A stretch of 64,000 bases of DNA from Jonesiaceae bacterium BS-20 (lineage in GTDB: Bacteria > Actinomycetota > Actinomycetes > Actinomycetales > Cellulomonadaceae), in NCBI GenBank assembly GCA_039995105.1, contig CP146203.1, positions 2,976,001 to 3,040,000 of the forward strand, read 5' to 3'. Positions 41,953-50,556 of this stretch are shown here, piece after piece. The notes under the pieces are model-generated. The model was given only the letters and a program-made list of their open reading frames with translations. It was not told the DNA's origin and did no database searches. A program made the position numbers and the translations under genes. The first letter of the stretch is position 1. Each line of letters begins with the position of its first letter.

Positions 41953-44214
41953 ATGAGCACCCCCATCGAACTCTTCAACGTGAGCATGTCCGCCTTCAGT
42001 AACCGTCATGCTGGACATGCCGAGCATCGTGATCAGCTTGCCCGTTTACTTGTGCAGAAACGAGACGGACGCAAACTTCAGTTTGATGAAACAAGGATTC
42101 GAGCGGCCCTAGCCAAGGCTTTTGCTGAGGTCTACGGTGATCTTGAGGTTAGGCACGCGGATGCCATTAACCAGTTGACCGATGCCATCTTGTGCGACAT
42201 AGCTACCAAATTTGCGGCGGTCGTCGAGATCCATGACATTCAGGCAACAGTCGAGCATGCTCTGTTGCAGTCCGGGAACTCCACGGTTGCTGAGGCCTAC
42301 ATTGAGTACCGTGTGCAGCGTGACCTCATGCGCAGCCGGGCAATTGATGTCAACGCTTCGATTGGCAAGCTGGTCAACAAGGACTCGAGCATTATTCATG
42401 AAAACGCGAACAAAGACGCCAACGTTTTCAACACCCAGCGCGATCTGACTGCAGGCGCGGTCAGCAAGGCTGTAGGTCTAACCATGCTGCCTCCTCACGT
42501 GGCCAACGCTCATGCCAAGGGGGACCTGCACTATCACGACTTGGATTACCACCCCTATGCGCCCATGACCAACTGCCTGGTCATTGATTTTCCAACAATG
42601 TTGAGTCAGGGCTTCCGCATAGGTAATGCCGAGGTTGGACCGCCCCAAAGCATTCAAACAGCGACTGCGCAGATTAGTCAGATCATTGCCAACGTGGCCT
42701 CAAGCCAGTATGGCGGATGCTCAGTCAACCGTATTGATGAGCTGCTGGTCCCATACGCCAAGTTGAACTATGCCAAGCACGTAGCACGGGCCCAGGACTG
42801 GATAGACGGCGAGGAGAGGCGTAAAGATTATGCTCTGGCTTGCACCCGCAAAGACATTTACGATGCTATGCAGTCCCTAGAGTATGAGATCAACACGTTG
42901 TTCACCTCGAATGGGCAAACCCCGTTTACGTCCATTGGGTTTGGACTAGGTCAGGATTGGTTTGCCCGCGAAATTCAGCGCTCCATTCTCGAGATAAGGC
43001 TCAAGGGGCTAGGTAAGGAACGCCGCACCGCGATCTTCCCCAAGCTCATTTTCACCCTGCGCCGCGGTGTGAACTTGGAGACCGCCGACCCAAACTATGA
43101 CATCAAGGAGCTCGCGGTTCAGTGTGCCACCAAGCGGATGTATCCGGATATTTTGTCCTACGACAAAATTGTTGAACTGACCGGCTCCTTCAAAGCCCCC
43201 ATGGGCTGCCGTTCCTTCTTGCAAGGTTGGAAGGATGAGGATGGCAACGACGTAGTTGAGGGTCGCATGAACCTTGGGGTAGTCACCCTGAACATTCCGC
43301 GCATCGCCATGCAAACCGACTCCGAGGCCGAGTTCTTTGAGTTGTTGAATCAGCGCTTAGACATCATGCATGATGCCCTGTTGTACCGTGTGGAGCGCTG
43401 CAAGGAAGCTATGCCCGCCAACGCCCCCATCTTGTATGTTCATGGGGCGTTTGGACAGCGGCTAGAGATTGACGATCCCGTAGATGCGGTTTTCCGGAAC
43501 CGTCGCGCCACGGTTTCCCTGGGTTACATTGGCCTCTACGAGGCCGCAACCGCCTTCTACGGTGGACAATGGGAAACTAACTCGCAGGCCAAGGAGTTCA
43601 CTCTCCGAGTCCTGCAGACTCTCAATGAGGCGGCCCGTCAGTGGTCTGATGATCACGGGTATCACTTCAGTGTGTACTCGACCCCGAGCGAGTCCCTAAC
43701 CGACCGCTTTGCCCGCATGGACCTGGAGAAATTTGGCGCCGTCACGGACATTACCGACAAGGGCTACTACACCAACTCGTTCCATTACGACGTGCGTAAG
43801 AGTCCCACCCCGTTTGAGAAGTTGGACTTTGAGGCTGAGTACGCACCGCTTACCTCGGGCGGGTTCATCCACTATTGCGAATACCCAGTGCTCCAGCAGA
43901 ATCCCAAGGCTCTCGAGGCCGTTTGGGACTACGCCTATGACCGGGTTGGTTACCTAGGCACCAACACCCCCATTGATCACTGCCTTGAGTGCGAGTTCCG
44001 TGGTGATTTCACTCCTACCGAGCGCGGATTCATGTGCCCGTCTTGTGGCAATGACGACCCTTCCACCTGCGATGTTGTCAAGCGCACCTGCGGATACTTG
44101 GGTAACCCTGTCCAACGCCCATGGATCAAGGGGCGCTTGGCTGAGGTATCCGCCCGGGTCAAGCACATGCCCGGTGCCACTGGGAACATGCCTGAGCTTC
44201 AGGGTGAGCAATGA
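41953..44214 (+). CDS. nrdD: Anaerobic (class III) ribonucleoside-triphosphate reductase
   Basis: 753 residues. An ATP-cone allosteric domain at ~30-125 (LLVQKRDGRKLQFDETRIRAALAKAF) is followed by the class III reductase barrel. The C-terminal zinc site is CLEC...CPSC (CxxC pairs), and the glycyl radical lies in KRTCGYLGNP near residue 720. The enzyme makes deoxyribonucleotides without oxygen, with formate as likely reductant. It overlaps nrdG by four bases (ATGA). It marks the organism as able to grow anaerobically. The start is ATG 41953; the binding site is weak. Confidence 0.95.
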   Translation: MSTPIELFNVSMSAFSNRHAGHAEHRDQLARLLVQKRDGRKLQFDETRIRAALAKAFAEVYGDLEVRHADAINQLTDAILCDIATKFAAVVEIHDIQATVEHALLQSGNSTVAEAYIEYRVQRDLMRSRAIDVNASIGKLVNKDSSIIHENANKDANVFNTQRDLTAGAVSKAVGLTMLPPHVANAHAKGDLHYHDLDYHPYAPMTNCLVIDFPTMLSQGFRIGNAEVGPPQSIQTATAQISQIIANVASSQYGGCSVNRIDELLVPYAKLNYAKHVARAQDWIDGEERRKDYALACTRKDIYDAMQSLEYEINTLFTSNGQTPFTSIGFGLGQDWFAREIQRSILEIRLKGLGKERRTAIFPKLIFTLRRGVNLETADPNYDIKELAVQCATKRMYPDILSYDKIVELTGSFKAPMGCRSFLQGWKDEDGNDVVEGRMNLGVVTLNIPRIAMQTDSEAEFFELLNQRLDIMHDALLYRVERCKEAMPANAPILYVHGAFGQRLEIDDPVDAVFRNRRATVSLGYIGLYEAATAFYGGQWETNSQAKEFTLRVLQTLNEAARQWSDDHGYHFSVYSTPSESLTDRFARMDLEKFGAVTDITDKGYYTNSFHYDVRKSPTPFEKLDFEAEYAPLTSGGFIHYCEYPVLQQNPKALEAVWDYAYDRVGYLGTNTPIDHCLECEFRGDFTPTERGFMCPSCGNDDPSTCDVVKRTCGYLGNPVQRPWIKGRLAEVSARVKHMPGATGNMPELQGEQ

Positions 44215-44828
44215 GCCGAAATCCTGACCCCAAAACTTGGACGTCTGCCAACCTGTCCCAAGGCCGGGTAGCCGACTACAAGCCGTTCACCATGGTCGAT
44301 GGCGAGGGTGTGCGGTGCTCCCTGTACGTCTCAGGCTGCCCATTTGCGTGTGTGGGTTGCTTCAATGAAGCGGCCTGGTCGTTCAAGTACGGGGAGCTCT
44401 TCACACCCGAACTTGGGGAACGCATTGCCGCCGACCTGCGGCATGAATCCGTTCAAGGCCTGTCGTTGCTGGGCGGAGAGCCGTTCTTAAACACGGGAAC
44501 AATTTTGCCCGTGGTCCACGCGTTACGTGCCGAGCACGGCCGCAGTAAGGACATCTGGTCTTGGACCGGGTACACATTTGAGGAACTACTGGCAGAGACC
44601 GCAACTGGCGCCGCTGACAAGTCCGAGTTACTAGCGGAACTAGATGTCCTCGTTGACGGCCGGTTTGAGCTAGCCAAGAAGGACCTTTCCTTAGCCTTTC
44701 GCGGTAGTTCCAACCAGCGGGTGATCGATGTGCCCAAGTCCCTAGCCGCGGGCAGTACCGTTCTGTGGAGCGGCCTGGACCGCAAGGCCCAGGCCGCCGA
44801 GCAGGTAGACCGCCGGGCAATGGTCTAG
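44211..44828 (+). CDS. nrdG: Anaerobic RNR-activating radical SAM protein
   Basis: 205 residues. The radical-SAM cysteine motif CPFACVGC (CxxxCxxC pattern) lies near residues 44-51, with the FTMVDGEGVRCSLYVSG segment before it and LSLLGGEPFLN (GGE motif) after it. It makes the glycyl radical on NrdD using SAM and a 4Fe-4S cluster. The four-base overlap with nrdD ensures coupled synthesis. The length is slightly above the ~155-200 residue norm because of a C-terminal extension. Confidence 0.95.
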   Translation: MSRNPDPKTWTSANLSQGRVADYKPFTMVDGEGVRCSLYVSGCPFACVGCFNEAAWSFKYGELFTPELGERIAADLRHESVQGLSLLGGEPFLNTGTILPVVHALRAEHGRSKDIWSWTGYTFEELLAETATGAADKSELLAELDVLVDGRFELAKKDLSLAFRGSSNQRVIDVPKSLAAGSTVLWSGLDRKAQAAEQVDRRAMV

Positions 44829-44950
44829 ACATAAGAAAACCAGCCCATGTTGTCGCGGGCCTGAAAGTCGGTGGAAAACAGAGGGACTGGTGTTCATGTC
44901 TTGCCCATTACTTCCCGCACAACTATCAGTCAATATGATTTCAACTGTCT

Positions 44951-44987
44951 GAACTAGGCTGATCTAGGCTGATCTAGGCTGAACTAG
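44951..44987. repeat. 10-bp tandem repeat at the end of the response-regulator gene
   Basis: Four near-identical units GA(T/A)CTAGGCT at 44951, 44961, 44971 and 44981 (the last one partial, GAACTAG). The two central units are identical. The stop codon of the response regulator (44964-44966) lies inside the array, so changes in copy number would alter the C-terminal tail (VQPRSA). Confidence 0.8.
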
Positions 44988-45659
44988 TCGGGTGTCATAG
45001 GCAGCAACTACCAACTGTGCACGATCACGTGCAGCCGTTTTACTCAGCAGGCTCGAAATATGATGCTTCACTGTTTTGACTGCCAGATGGAGAGCATCTG
45101 CGATCTCAGTATTGGACAGCCCCTGCCCAACAAGTGTGAGAACTTCCGTTTCACGTTCCGTCAATCGGTAGGTCGCAAGTTCTTGGGAGATCTGCTTAGA
45201 GGGTGTATCACTGAGGTACCGCTCAACCAAACGCGTCAAGATGCTAGGTGCAAAGAGCGACTCTGCCTCGTACGTGCGCTTAATCGCAGCAATAAGGTCA
45301 GCCGGCTTGGCGTCCTTAAGAAGAAAACCGCTGGCACCGTTCCGCAGTGCCTGGTGGAGGTACTCATCCAACGCAAACATACTCAAGACTATGACGCGAG
45401 TATTGAGTAGAACCGGGTCTGAGCAGATACGCCTTGTCGCCTCCAGCCCGTCCATGCGTGGCATCCGCACATCCATCAGGACAACGTCAGGAACCGTGGA
45501 ACCAATGACTGCGAGCGCTTCTACTCCATCCGCTGCCTGTCCAACTACCTGGAGTTGCGGGTCTGAATCAATGACGGCGGCTAGGCTCTCGCGCAGAAGA
45601 TTGTGATCATCCACGAGGACCACCGTGATCCTCCTTGCATGGGCCTCATCAGCAATCAT
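44964..45659 (-). CDS. NarL/LuxR-type response regulator
   Basis: 231 residues. A receiver domain occupies ~10-125: acidic pair VDDHN, phosphorylation Asp in PDVVLMDVRMPRMDGLEA, Ser/Thr and Lys in VIVLSM and FLLKDAKP. A LuxR-type HTH at ~165-225 reads LTERETEVLTLVGQGLSNTEIADALHLAVKTVKHHISSLLSK. Its start overlaps the histidine-kinase stop (ATGA). It is divergent from an ABC exporter operon, its likely target. The tail is encoded by a 10-bp tandem repeat. Confidence 0.94.
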   Translation of the reverse strand: MIADEAHARRITVVLVDDHNLLRESLAAVIDSDPQLQVVGQAADGVEALAVIGSTVPDVVLMDVRMPRMDGLEATRRICSDPVLLNTRVIVLSMFALDEYLHQALRNGASGFLLKDAKPADLIAAIKRTYEAESLFAPSILTRLVERYLSDTPSKQISQELATYRLTERETEVLTLVGQGLSNTEIADALHLAVKTVKHHISSLLSKTAARDRAQLVVAAYDTRLVQPRSA

Positions 45660-46528
45660 GCGCCACCTACTGTAAAAATTGCTTTCAGTTCATAACCACG
45701 ACCCTCATCACGTGGGCCAGCATGCAATGAACCACCCACAGCAGTAATTCGCTCCCTCAGTCCAATCAGGCCGTGACCTGTACCTGATTTTGCTTGCCAG
45801 TCCTCAGACGGGCCAGAATCTTTAACGCAGGCTTTCACAACGCCCTCTTCCTGACTAAGCACAACGGTTACATCCGTGGGTCCTGCATGACGCGCAGCAT
45901 TTGCCAGCCCCTCACGCACCAGCACCACTATTGCAGTTTGGACCGCAACCGGCACCTCTGACATTTCCCCTGCGTGATAGGTCACCACCAATCCTGCAGC
46001 CTGTGCGGCCCTAAGAACGTCTGGAAGCGCCGCCAGAGTCTCCACTGGAGTCAGCCAGGCCCCCTCATCAGGATCCCGTAAGGACAAGATCGTCTGCCGC
46101 AATCCACCGGTTGCCTCGCGGCTTACTCGCTCAATGTCTGCTAGAGCAGCAAGTAGTTCATCTTCGCGGTTGCTTAGTGACACTCCATGACCCTGCGTTG
46201 CCAAGTAGCTTGCACTTGATGCTCGAACCGTGATCATACCCAAGCCGTGCGACACCAAATCATGGACTTCCCTGGCTACTCTGACTCGCTCAGTCAGAAG
46301 TATTGCCGAGGTCTCAAGGCTGTGGACTTCACTCATAAGTTGAAGCTTGTCCCTGCGGACTTGGATCAGCACCCATAAGACCACACTGAGGGTGACAAGC
46401 AGTAATACACCCGCCACATATAGCGGATTCACTCCAAATATGAGTACCCCAAGGACAACAACCAATAAGGCAAGAAACCCTACAAGAATGGACCTCTTGA
46501 TCGGTACTGGAACTAAGGATGTGGACAT
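45656..46528 (-). CDS. Two-component sensor histidine kinase (HisKA_3 type)
   Basis: About 290 residues. Two to three membrane segments lie at ~10-60 with very short outer loops, so it is of the intramembrane-sensing form. The dimerisation/phosphoacceptor motif RVRVAREVHDLVSHGLG is near residue 82, and a HATPase_c domain ends the protein (EGLANAARHAG N-box, GTGHGLIGLRERI G-box). I chose ATG 46528; GTG 46555 is an alternative. Small membrane-embedded kinases of this kind often watch envelope stress or peptide transporters. The gene is divergent from the DUF1430-like permease gene. Confidence 0.92.
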   Translation of the reverse strand: MSTSLVPVPIKRSILVGFLALLVVVLGVLIFGVNPLYVAGVLLLVTLSVVLWVLIQVRRDKLQLMSEVHSLETSAILLTERVRVAREVHDLVSHGLGMITVRASSASYLATQGHGVSLSNREDELLAALADIERVSREATGGLRQTILSLRDPDEGAWLTPVETLAALPDVLRAAQAAGLVVTYHAGEMSEVPVAVQTAIVVLVREGLANAARHAGPTDVTVVLSQEEGVVKACVKDSGPSEDWQAKSGTGHGLIGLRERITAVGGSLHAGPRDEGRGYELKAIFTVGGA

Positions 46529-46657
46529 GCCCCCATCATATTCACTGACGTTCACTTGGAACTACGGACCCTGGGCCTAAGACCAAGGACCGTCCCATTC
46601 CCAAAAGCCAGATCCTGGTCCGATGTTTCAATAAGGGGCCAGTTGTGTACTTAGAAC

Positions 46658-48622
46658 ATGCAGAAAAAGATTGTTGCGGCCGCCATGGTGGTGCTCTTTG
46701 CTTTGATTACCTTCATGGCGGTAATGTCCACAGACTTCCATGACCGCTCTTGGCCCCAGTCATTGAAAGCCAGCACTACTGTTGCACTAGATTTCACAGC
46801 AGCAGCATTGAGCAACAACGATGCTACTGACCTCGTTATGGATGTCGGTCAGAGGCACCAATTGGGGCTCGTTAAGCTCGCTCCCGATCTGGATCACAAT
46901 GGCCGCAAGGTATTTGTTGCGCTAGATAATCTCCCGCAAACCGAGGTCACTTGGTTTGGTGGCCTTGAACCTTCTGAGATTGTCGGTGTTGAACGCCTAG
47001 AGAACTCACCCGCTGATGGCACCTACTTTGTCCAAGACTCCACCAATCTCAATGAGGCAATCACCGAACTTTCTGCTTCCGAGATTGGGCTTTCTCGAGC
47101 CGATGCCTCCCTGCCTGAAACCATCATTTCTTTGGCAATTGGGTCTTGGTTTGTTGCCCCCATGGTCGCCGCAATACTACTCGTCACGGCACTAGTTGTT
47201 TTCTGGCTTGCTACTCGAGCACGCTCACGTGCCCTTCGAGTTTTAGGAGGCGCACCCCCTTGGCACATTCAGGTGCAAGACGTGGGTGGATTTTTGGCCC
47301 TATTATTTGGGTCCGCCGCAGCTGTCGCAACAGTTTCTACCGCCTTGGTGGGCATACTGCGGGGGTGGCAATATGTACAACTATTTGCGCAGAGTTTGCT
47401 TCTGCTCACGGGGGTTGCCCTTGTAGCCTCCATTATCATCGTCATTTTGATATCTTGTCTGGCCTGGCCCAGCACAGATCTACTTGCCACACGCAGACCC
47501 GCCATAGCAGTACTTAGGCGGCCGGGTCGGGCCATACAGGCAGTGACTCTGGTTGCGCTTATTGCAAGTTCTGGGCCGGCCTGGCTGGCACACCAAGAGG
47601 CCCAGCAGACTGCCTTTCAACTGGATATCTGGAACAAACTCTCTGATCAGGTGACACTGAACTTTGCAATGGGTGAAAAGAACCTCGACGCGATAGCACC
47701 TCACTTTGCACGCATGGTGGACTCGGCTGAGTCCCGTGGCCAAGCAGCCCTGTCATACACCTTTAATGAAGTGGATTGGGAAGGCGATTTCGGTCCCTAC
47801 TCGGCAATTTCCATTGTGAATCCAGCCTGGATTGACCTTGTCATGGCAGCAACAGGCCCTGGTGCCCTAACTCAGGCATATTCGCCAGCCACTGCTCACA
47901 TGCTCGAAAGGGAGCTAGGTTCTCAAATTGACGTGTTGCTCATGGGCACGGCTACTAGTGGCACAGAAGCAATAGCTGAGCTTACTTTCCTTACTCCCAA
48001 CCCCGGTGTCCAATACCCAATTGCAGAGGTCTCTGGTCAGATTAGTTTCCACAACGACGTGCTCATACTTGAGGCGCCCACCATTGCCACGGTCTTCAAC
48101 GATTCCAACATCGTCAATCTGGCAACTACTTCAAACATCATGTTCACTGGTATTTCTGCTACCGAGCGTCTCCTTAACAACGCGGGCCTCGGGAGTTCCG
48201 AGCTCACAGATCTTGGTATCGACGGCACCGTATATCCGCTCTACATGGCTGAACAGGGAATCTTGCAAGCGCAGTACGCCACCTACTTGGCACAGATACT
48301 CGCTTACAGCGTCATGACCCTAGCGATCACGTTCCTTGTTTCAACGGGCGTGAATACCGTCATCTCCGCTTTGCTTCACGCACACCGCGACTTTCCCTTG
48401 AGGTTAAGTGGGGCATCTTGGGAACGAACCGTGCGCAGACGCGCCCTACCGGAGCTAGGGATCGGGGTCCTACTGGTAACCCTCGTGAACATATTTCAGT
48501 CAGGCAGCTCGGCTCTTGCTGCCACATTTATCGCAAGCATTGCAGCGCTGACAGTTCTCTATTTCAGCCACAGCGTAGGGGCAGCAACCCTTTTTTCAAG
48601 AACCGCTCACCGCAAACTCTAG
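46658..48622 (+). CDS. DUF1430-like large membrane protein of an ABC export system
   Basis: 654 residues with an N-terminal membrane segment (~5-25), a ~130-residue outer domain, three or four helices at ~155-275, one helix near 295-310, a second large outer domain (~320-555) and three helices at the C-terminus. The layout matches MacB/FtsX-like permeases and especially the 'bacteriocin-associated integral membrane protein' (DUF1430) type that pairs with a LolD-like ATPase in lactococcin-972 loci. It is followed by that ATPase after 12 bases. Family assignment is from layout and context, not from a search. Confidence 0.7.
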   Translation: MQKKIVAAAMVVLFALITFMAVMSTDFHDRSWPQSLKASTTVALDFTAAALSNNDATDLVMDVGQRHQLGLVKLAPDLDHNGRKVFVALDNLPQTEVTWFGGLEPSEIVGVERLENSPADGTYFVQDSTNLNEAITELSASEIGLSRADASLPETIISLAIGSWFVAPMVAAILLVTALVVFWLATRARSRALRVLGGAPPWHIQVQDVGGFLALLFGSAAAVATVSTALVGILRGWQYVQLFAQSLLLLTGVALVASIIIVILISCLAWPSTDLLATRRPAIAVLRRPGRAIQAVTLVALIASSGPAWLAHQEAQQTAFQLDIWNKLSDQVTLNFAMGEKNLDAIAPHFARMVDSAESRGQAALSYTFNEVDWEGDFGPYSAISIVNPAWIDLVMAATGPGALTQAYSPATAHMLERELGSQIDVLLMGTATSGTEAIAELTFLTPNPGVQYPIAEVSGQISFHNDVLILEAPTIATVFNDSNIVNLATTSNIMFTGISATERLLNNAGLGSSELTDLGIDGTVYPLYMAEQGILQAQYATYLAQILAYSVMTLAITFLVSTGVNTVISALLHAHRDFPLRLSGASWERTVRRRALPELGIGVLLVTLVNIFQSGSSALAATFIASIAALTVLYFSHSVGAATLFSRTAHRKL

Positions 48623-48634
48623 GAAGAGACCTTT

Positions 48635-49279
48635 ATGATTATTGAAGCACATGGCGTGGGGGTAACAATTGATCGGCGGACCATTATCCACGGTCAGTCG
48701 CTGCGTTGCAGGCCTGGAACCATGACAGCAATTACCGGCCCCAGCGGATCGGGAAAAACCACGCTGCTGCACACACTCGGGCTACTACTTTCCCCCTCTA
48801 GCGGGCAAGTTACTGCAGACGGACGTGTTATCTCTGGGTTTTCCCCACGAATGCGCCGGAAGTATTGGCGAGATCATGCCGCCTTTGTGCTGCAGGATTA
48901 CGGCATCATCGAGGATGAACTTGTGGAATTTAACGTGCGTCTCCGTAGGGCTAGGCGGGGAATCGACCACAAACTCAATGCGGCACTTGAGTATGTTGGG
49001 CTAGCTGACCGTAAGGGCGAGCTAGCTAGCCACCTATCCGGTGGTGAGAAGCAAAGGCTTGCACTAAGCCGTGCTGTCTACCGTGACGCTCCAGTCCTAT
49101 ATGTCGATGAGCCAACCGCATCTCTTGACAGCACTAACCGAGCGTTGGTAACCAATCTTCTAGCCAATTTTTCGCGCTCTGGCGCAACAGTCATCATCTC
49201 CACCCATGACGAAGAATTGATTTCGGTGTGCGACCAGCACCACCGTATTCCCTCCCCTGCCAGTCTTCCCCTCCCCTAA
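48635..49279 (+). CDS. ABC transporter ATP-binding protein (LolD/lactococcin-972 export type)
   Basis: 214 residues with a complete nucleotide-binding domain: Walker A GPSGSGKTTLL near residue 36, Q-loop VLQDYGIIED, signature LSGGEKQRLALSRAVY, Walker B PVLYVDEPTASLDS and the His switch ISTHDEE. Size and sequence pattern match ATPases of the MacB/LolD group, including the lactococcin-972 export subgroup. The last ~15 residues are Pro/Ser-rich and not conserved. It lies between the large membrane protein and a small exported protein in one operon. Confidence 0.9.
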   Translation: MIIEAHGVGVTIDRRTIIHGQSLRCRPGTMTAITGPSGSGKTTLLHTLGLLLSPSSGQVTADGRVISGFSPRMRRKYWRDHAAFVLQDYGIIEDELVEFNVRLRRARRGIDHKLNAALEYVGLADRKGELASHLSGGEKQRLALSRAVYRDAPVLYVDEPTASLDSTNRALVTNLLANFSRSGATVIISTHDEELISVCDQHHRIPSPASLPLP

Positions 49280-49288
49280 GGTCGAAAC

Positions 49289-49669
49289 ATGAACGCCCGT
49301 ACCCCAAAACTAAAGAATCGAACATTGTCCATTGCAATCGCAGCCATTGCCCTTCTCCTAGTTACAGGTGGAGCGTTGGTCCTTGCAGGAGTGATTCCGA
49401 ATGCAAGCGTGGACACCCATCCGCCCTGTGATCAATTGCCTACCATGGCCCAGGTCGAGGCAGCAATCGCGGCCAATCCCAACATCGTGGCCCAACTATC
49501 CAACCAAGGCCCGGGCATCAGTGTGCGCGCAGATTCGCCCGGGTGTGAAGGTAAGGACCAGTTCCTCATTAGTGTTTCTTACAAGACGGATGACGAGTAT
49601 GCAGGCATCCGCGAAGTTCTTGAGCAGAGCAATGGCTTTGGGGTCCCAGTAGCCATTAGTCAGCCCTAA
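49289..49669 (+). CDS. Small exported or membrane-anchored protein, unknown
   Basis: 126 residues. Basic N-terminus (NARTPKLKNR), then a hydrophobic segment at ~13-35 (IAIAAIALLLVTGGALVLAG), then ~90 outer residues with two cysteines (HPPCDQL and SPGCEGK) about 40 residues apart, which could form a disulphide. I do not recognise a family. It starts nine bases after the ABC ATPase stop, so it is co-transcribed with the exporter. It may be the substrate, a sensor accessory or an immunity factor; none of these is shown by the sequence. Confidence 0.7.
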   Translation: MNARTPKLKNRTLSIAIAAIALLLVTGGALVLAGVIPNASVDTHPPCDQLPTMAQVEAAIAANPNIVAQLSNQGPGISVRADSPGCEGKDQFLISVSYKTDDEYAGIREVLEQSNGFGVPVAISQP

Positions 49670-49747
49670 CCGTCCTGTCCCAACCCCTTTTGGCCGCTAA
49701 CCCGCTAACCCCAACTCTGCGCGGGCACAGGCAAGATATGGGAACAG

Positions 49748-49779
49748 AAAAGCCCGCCGGTTGCATCCGGCGGGCTTTT
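49748..49779 (-). terminator. Terminator of the tRNA-Ala gene
   Basis: A perfect 13-bp stem including A/T ends (AAAAGCCCGCCGG, loop TTGCAT, CCGGCGGGCTTTT). On the minus strand the stem is followed by further T-rich sequence. It may also end the plus-strand exporter operon. Confidence 0.85.
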
Positions 49780-49811
49780 CCAAAACGAGTTAGTGTCTCA
49801 ACCTTCTCGAG

Positions 49812-49884
49812 TGGAGCCAAGGGGACTCGAACCCCTAACCCCCTGCTTGCAAAGCAGGTGCGCTACCAATTGCGCCATGGCCCC
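49812..49884 (-). tRNA. tRNA-Ala (anticodon TGC)
   Basis: 73 bases. Acceptor GGGGCCA pairs with TGGCTCC (one G-T), discriminator A, no encoded CCA. The anticodon arm CCTGC-TTTGCAA-GCAGG gives TGC. The T-arm is AGGGG-TTCGAGT-CCCCT. Length and D-arm (GCGCAATTGGTAGCGC) are normal. Confidence 0.96.
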
Positions 49885-50045
49885 TCATCACTACGTGACA
49901 GTTAATGCTACGTGATCTTGCAGCGCAGCGGTATGCCGATCCCGAGTAACTTCAATCACAACGCCAACGGTTATCTGTTGCATTTGGTTATTGAAGTGGT
50001 CAAGATGAATTAGGCAACGTTGCCGCAACAACCAGGAGGCCAATC

Positions 50046-50471
50046 ATGACCATGAATCTCTCCCCATATGTTCGCTTTCAAGACAACGCCCGTGAGGCCC
50101 TCACGTTCTACAAATCAATTTTGGGCGGGACCCTGACACTTTCCACATTTGGCGAGTATGACGACTCCCTCGATGAGGCAACCGGTTCGCTCATCATGCA
50201 CGGTGAGCTTGAGACCGACGCTGACTTTATTATTTTGGCCTCGGATACCCCCGCACCCATGCCGTTTGATCCGGGAGCCCGGATTTCCCTGGCTATCTTT
50301 GGCGACAACGAGTTCAAAATGGCAGAATATTACAACGCGCTGCTGAGTCAGGGCGGATCCACTCAGATGCCGCTGGAGAAGGCACCTTGGGGCGACTCCT
50401 TTGGCATGGTGACTGATCATTACGGTGTCAATTGGATGTTCAATATTAGTGGAGCCAATCACGGAGACTAA
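50046..50471 (+). CDS. VOC-superfamily (PhnB-type) protein
   Basis: 141 residues, one vicinal-oxygen-chelate domain of the PhnB/glyoxalase-like type. YVRFQDNAREALTFYKSILGGTLTLSTFGEY is the typical N-terminal betaalphabeta unit, ADFIILASDTP and MPLEKAPWGDSFGMVTDHYGVNWMFNIS complete the fold. Members with this pattern are widespread, and their substrates are mostly unknown. AGGAGG precedes the ATG. It is a single gene between tRNA-Ala and a convergent transporter. Confidence 0.9.
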   Translation: MTMNLSPYVRFQDNAREALTFYKSILGGTLTLSTFGEYDDSLDEATGSLIMHGELETDADFIILASDTPAPMPFDPGARISLAIFGDNEFKMAEYYNALLSQGGSTQMPLEKAPWGDSFGMVTDHYGVNWMFNISGANHGD

Positions 50472-50489
50472 TTTTCCGATGCCTTACTT

Positions 50490-50529
50490 ACGTGCCCGGG
50501 ATTGGTGAGTGCCAGCCCGGGCACGTTTG
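50490..50529. terminator. Terminator between the VOC gene and yeiH
   Basis: A perfect 11-bp stem ACGTGCCCGGG / CCCGGGCACGT (50490-50500, 50516-50526) followed by TTG then GTTT on the plus strand. It lies between convergent genes. Confidence 0.7.
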
Positions 50530-50556
50530 CGTTTGGGGTAAGCCCTGCGGATGCGG

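Noticed and set aside
49690-49905. Plus-strand ORF with a TRTPNPLLAKQVRYQLRHGP-like ending
   Set aside because: It is antisense to tRNA-Ala and its terminator. This peptide is a well-known false ORF product of tRNA genes.
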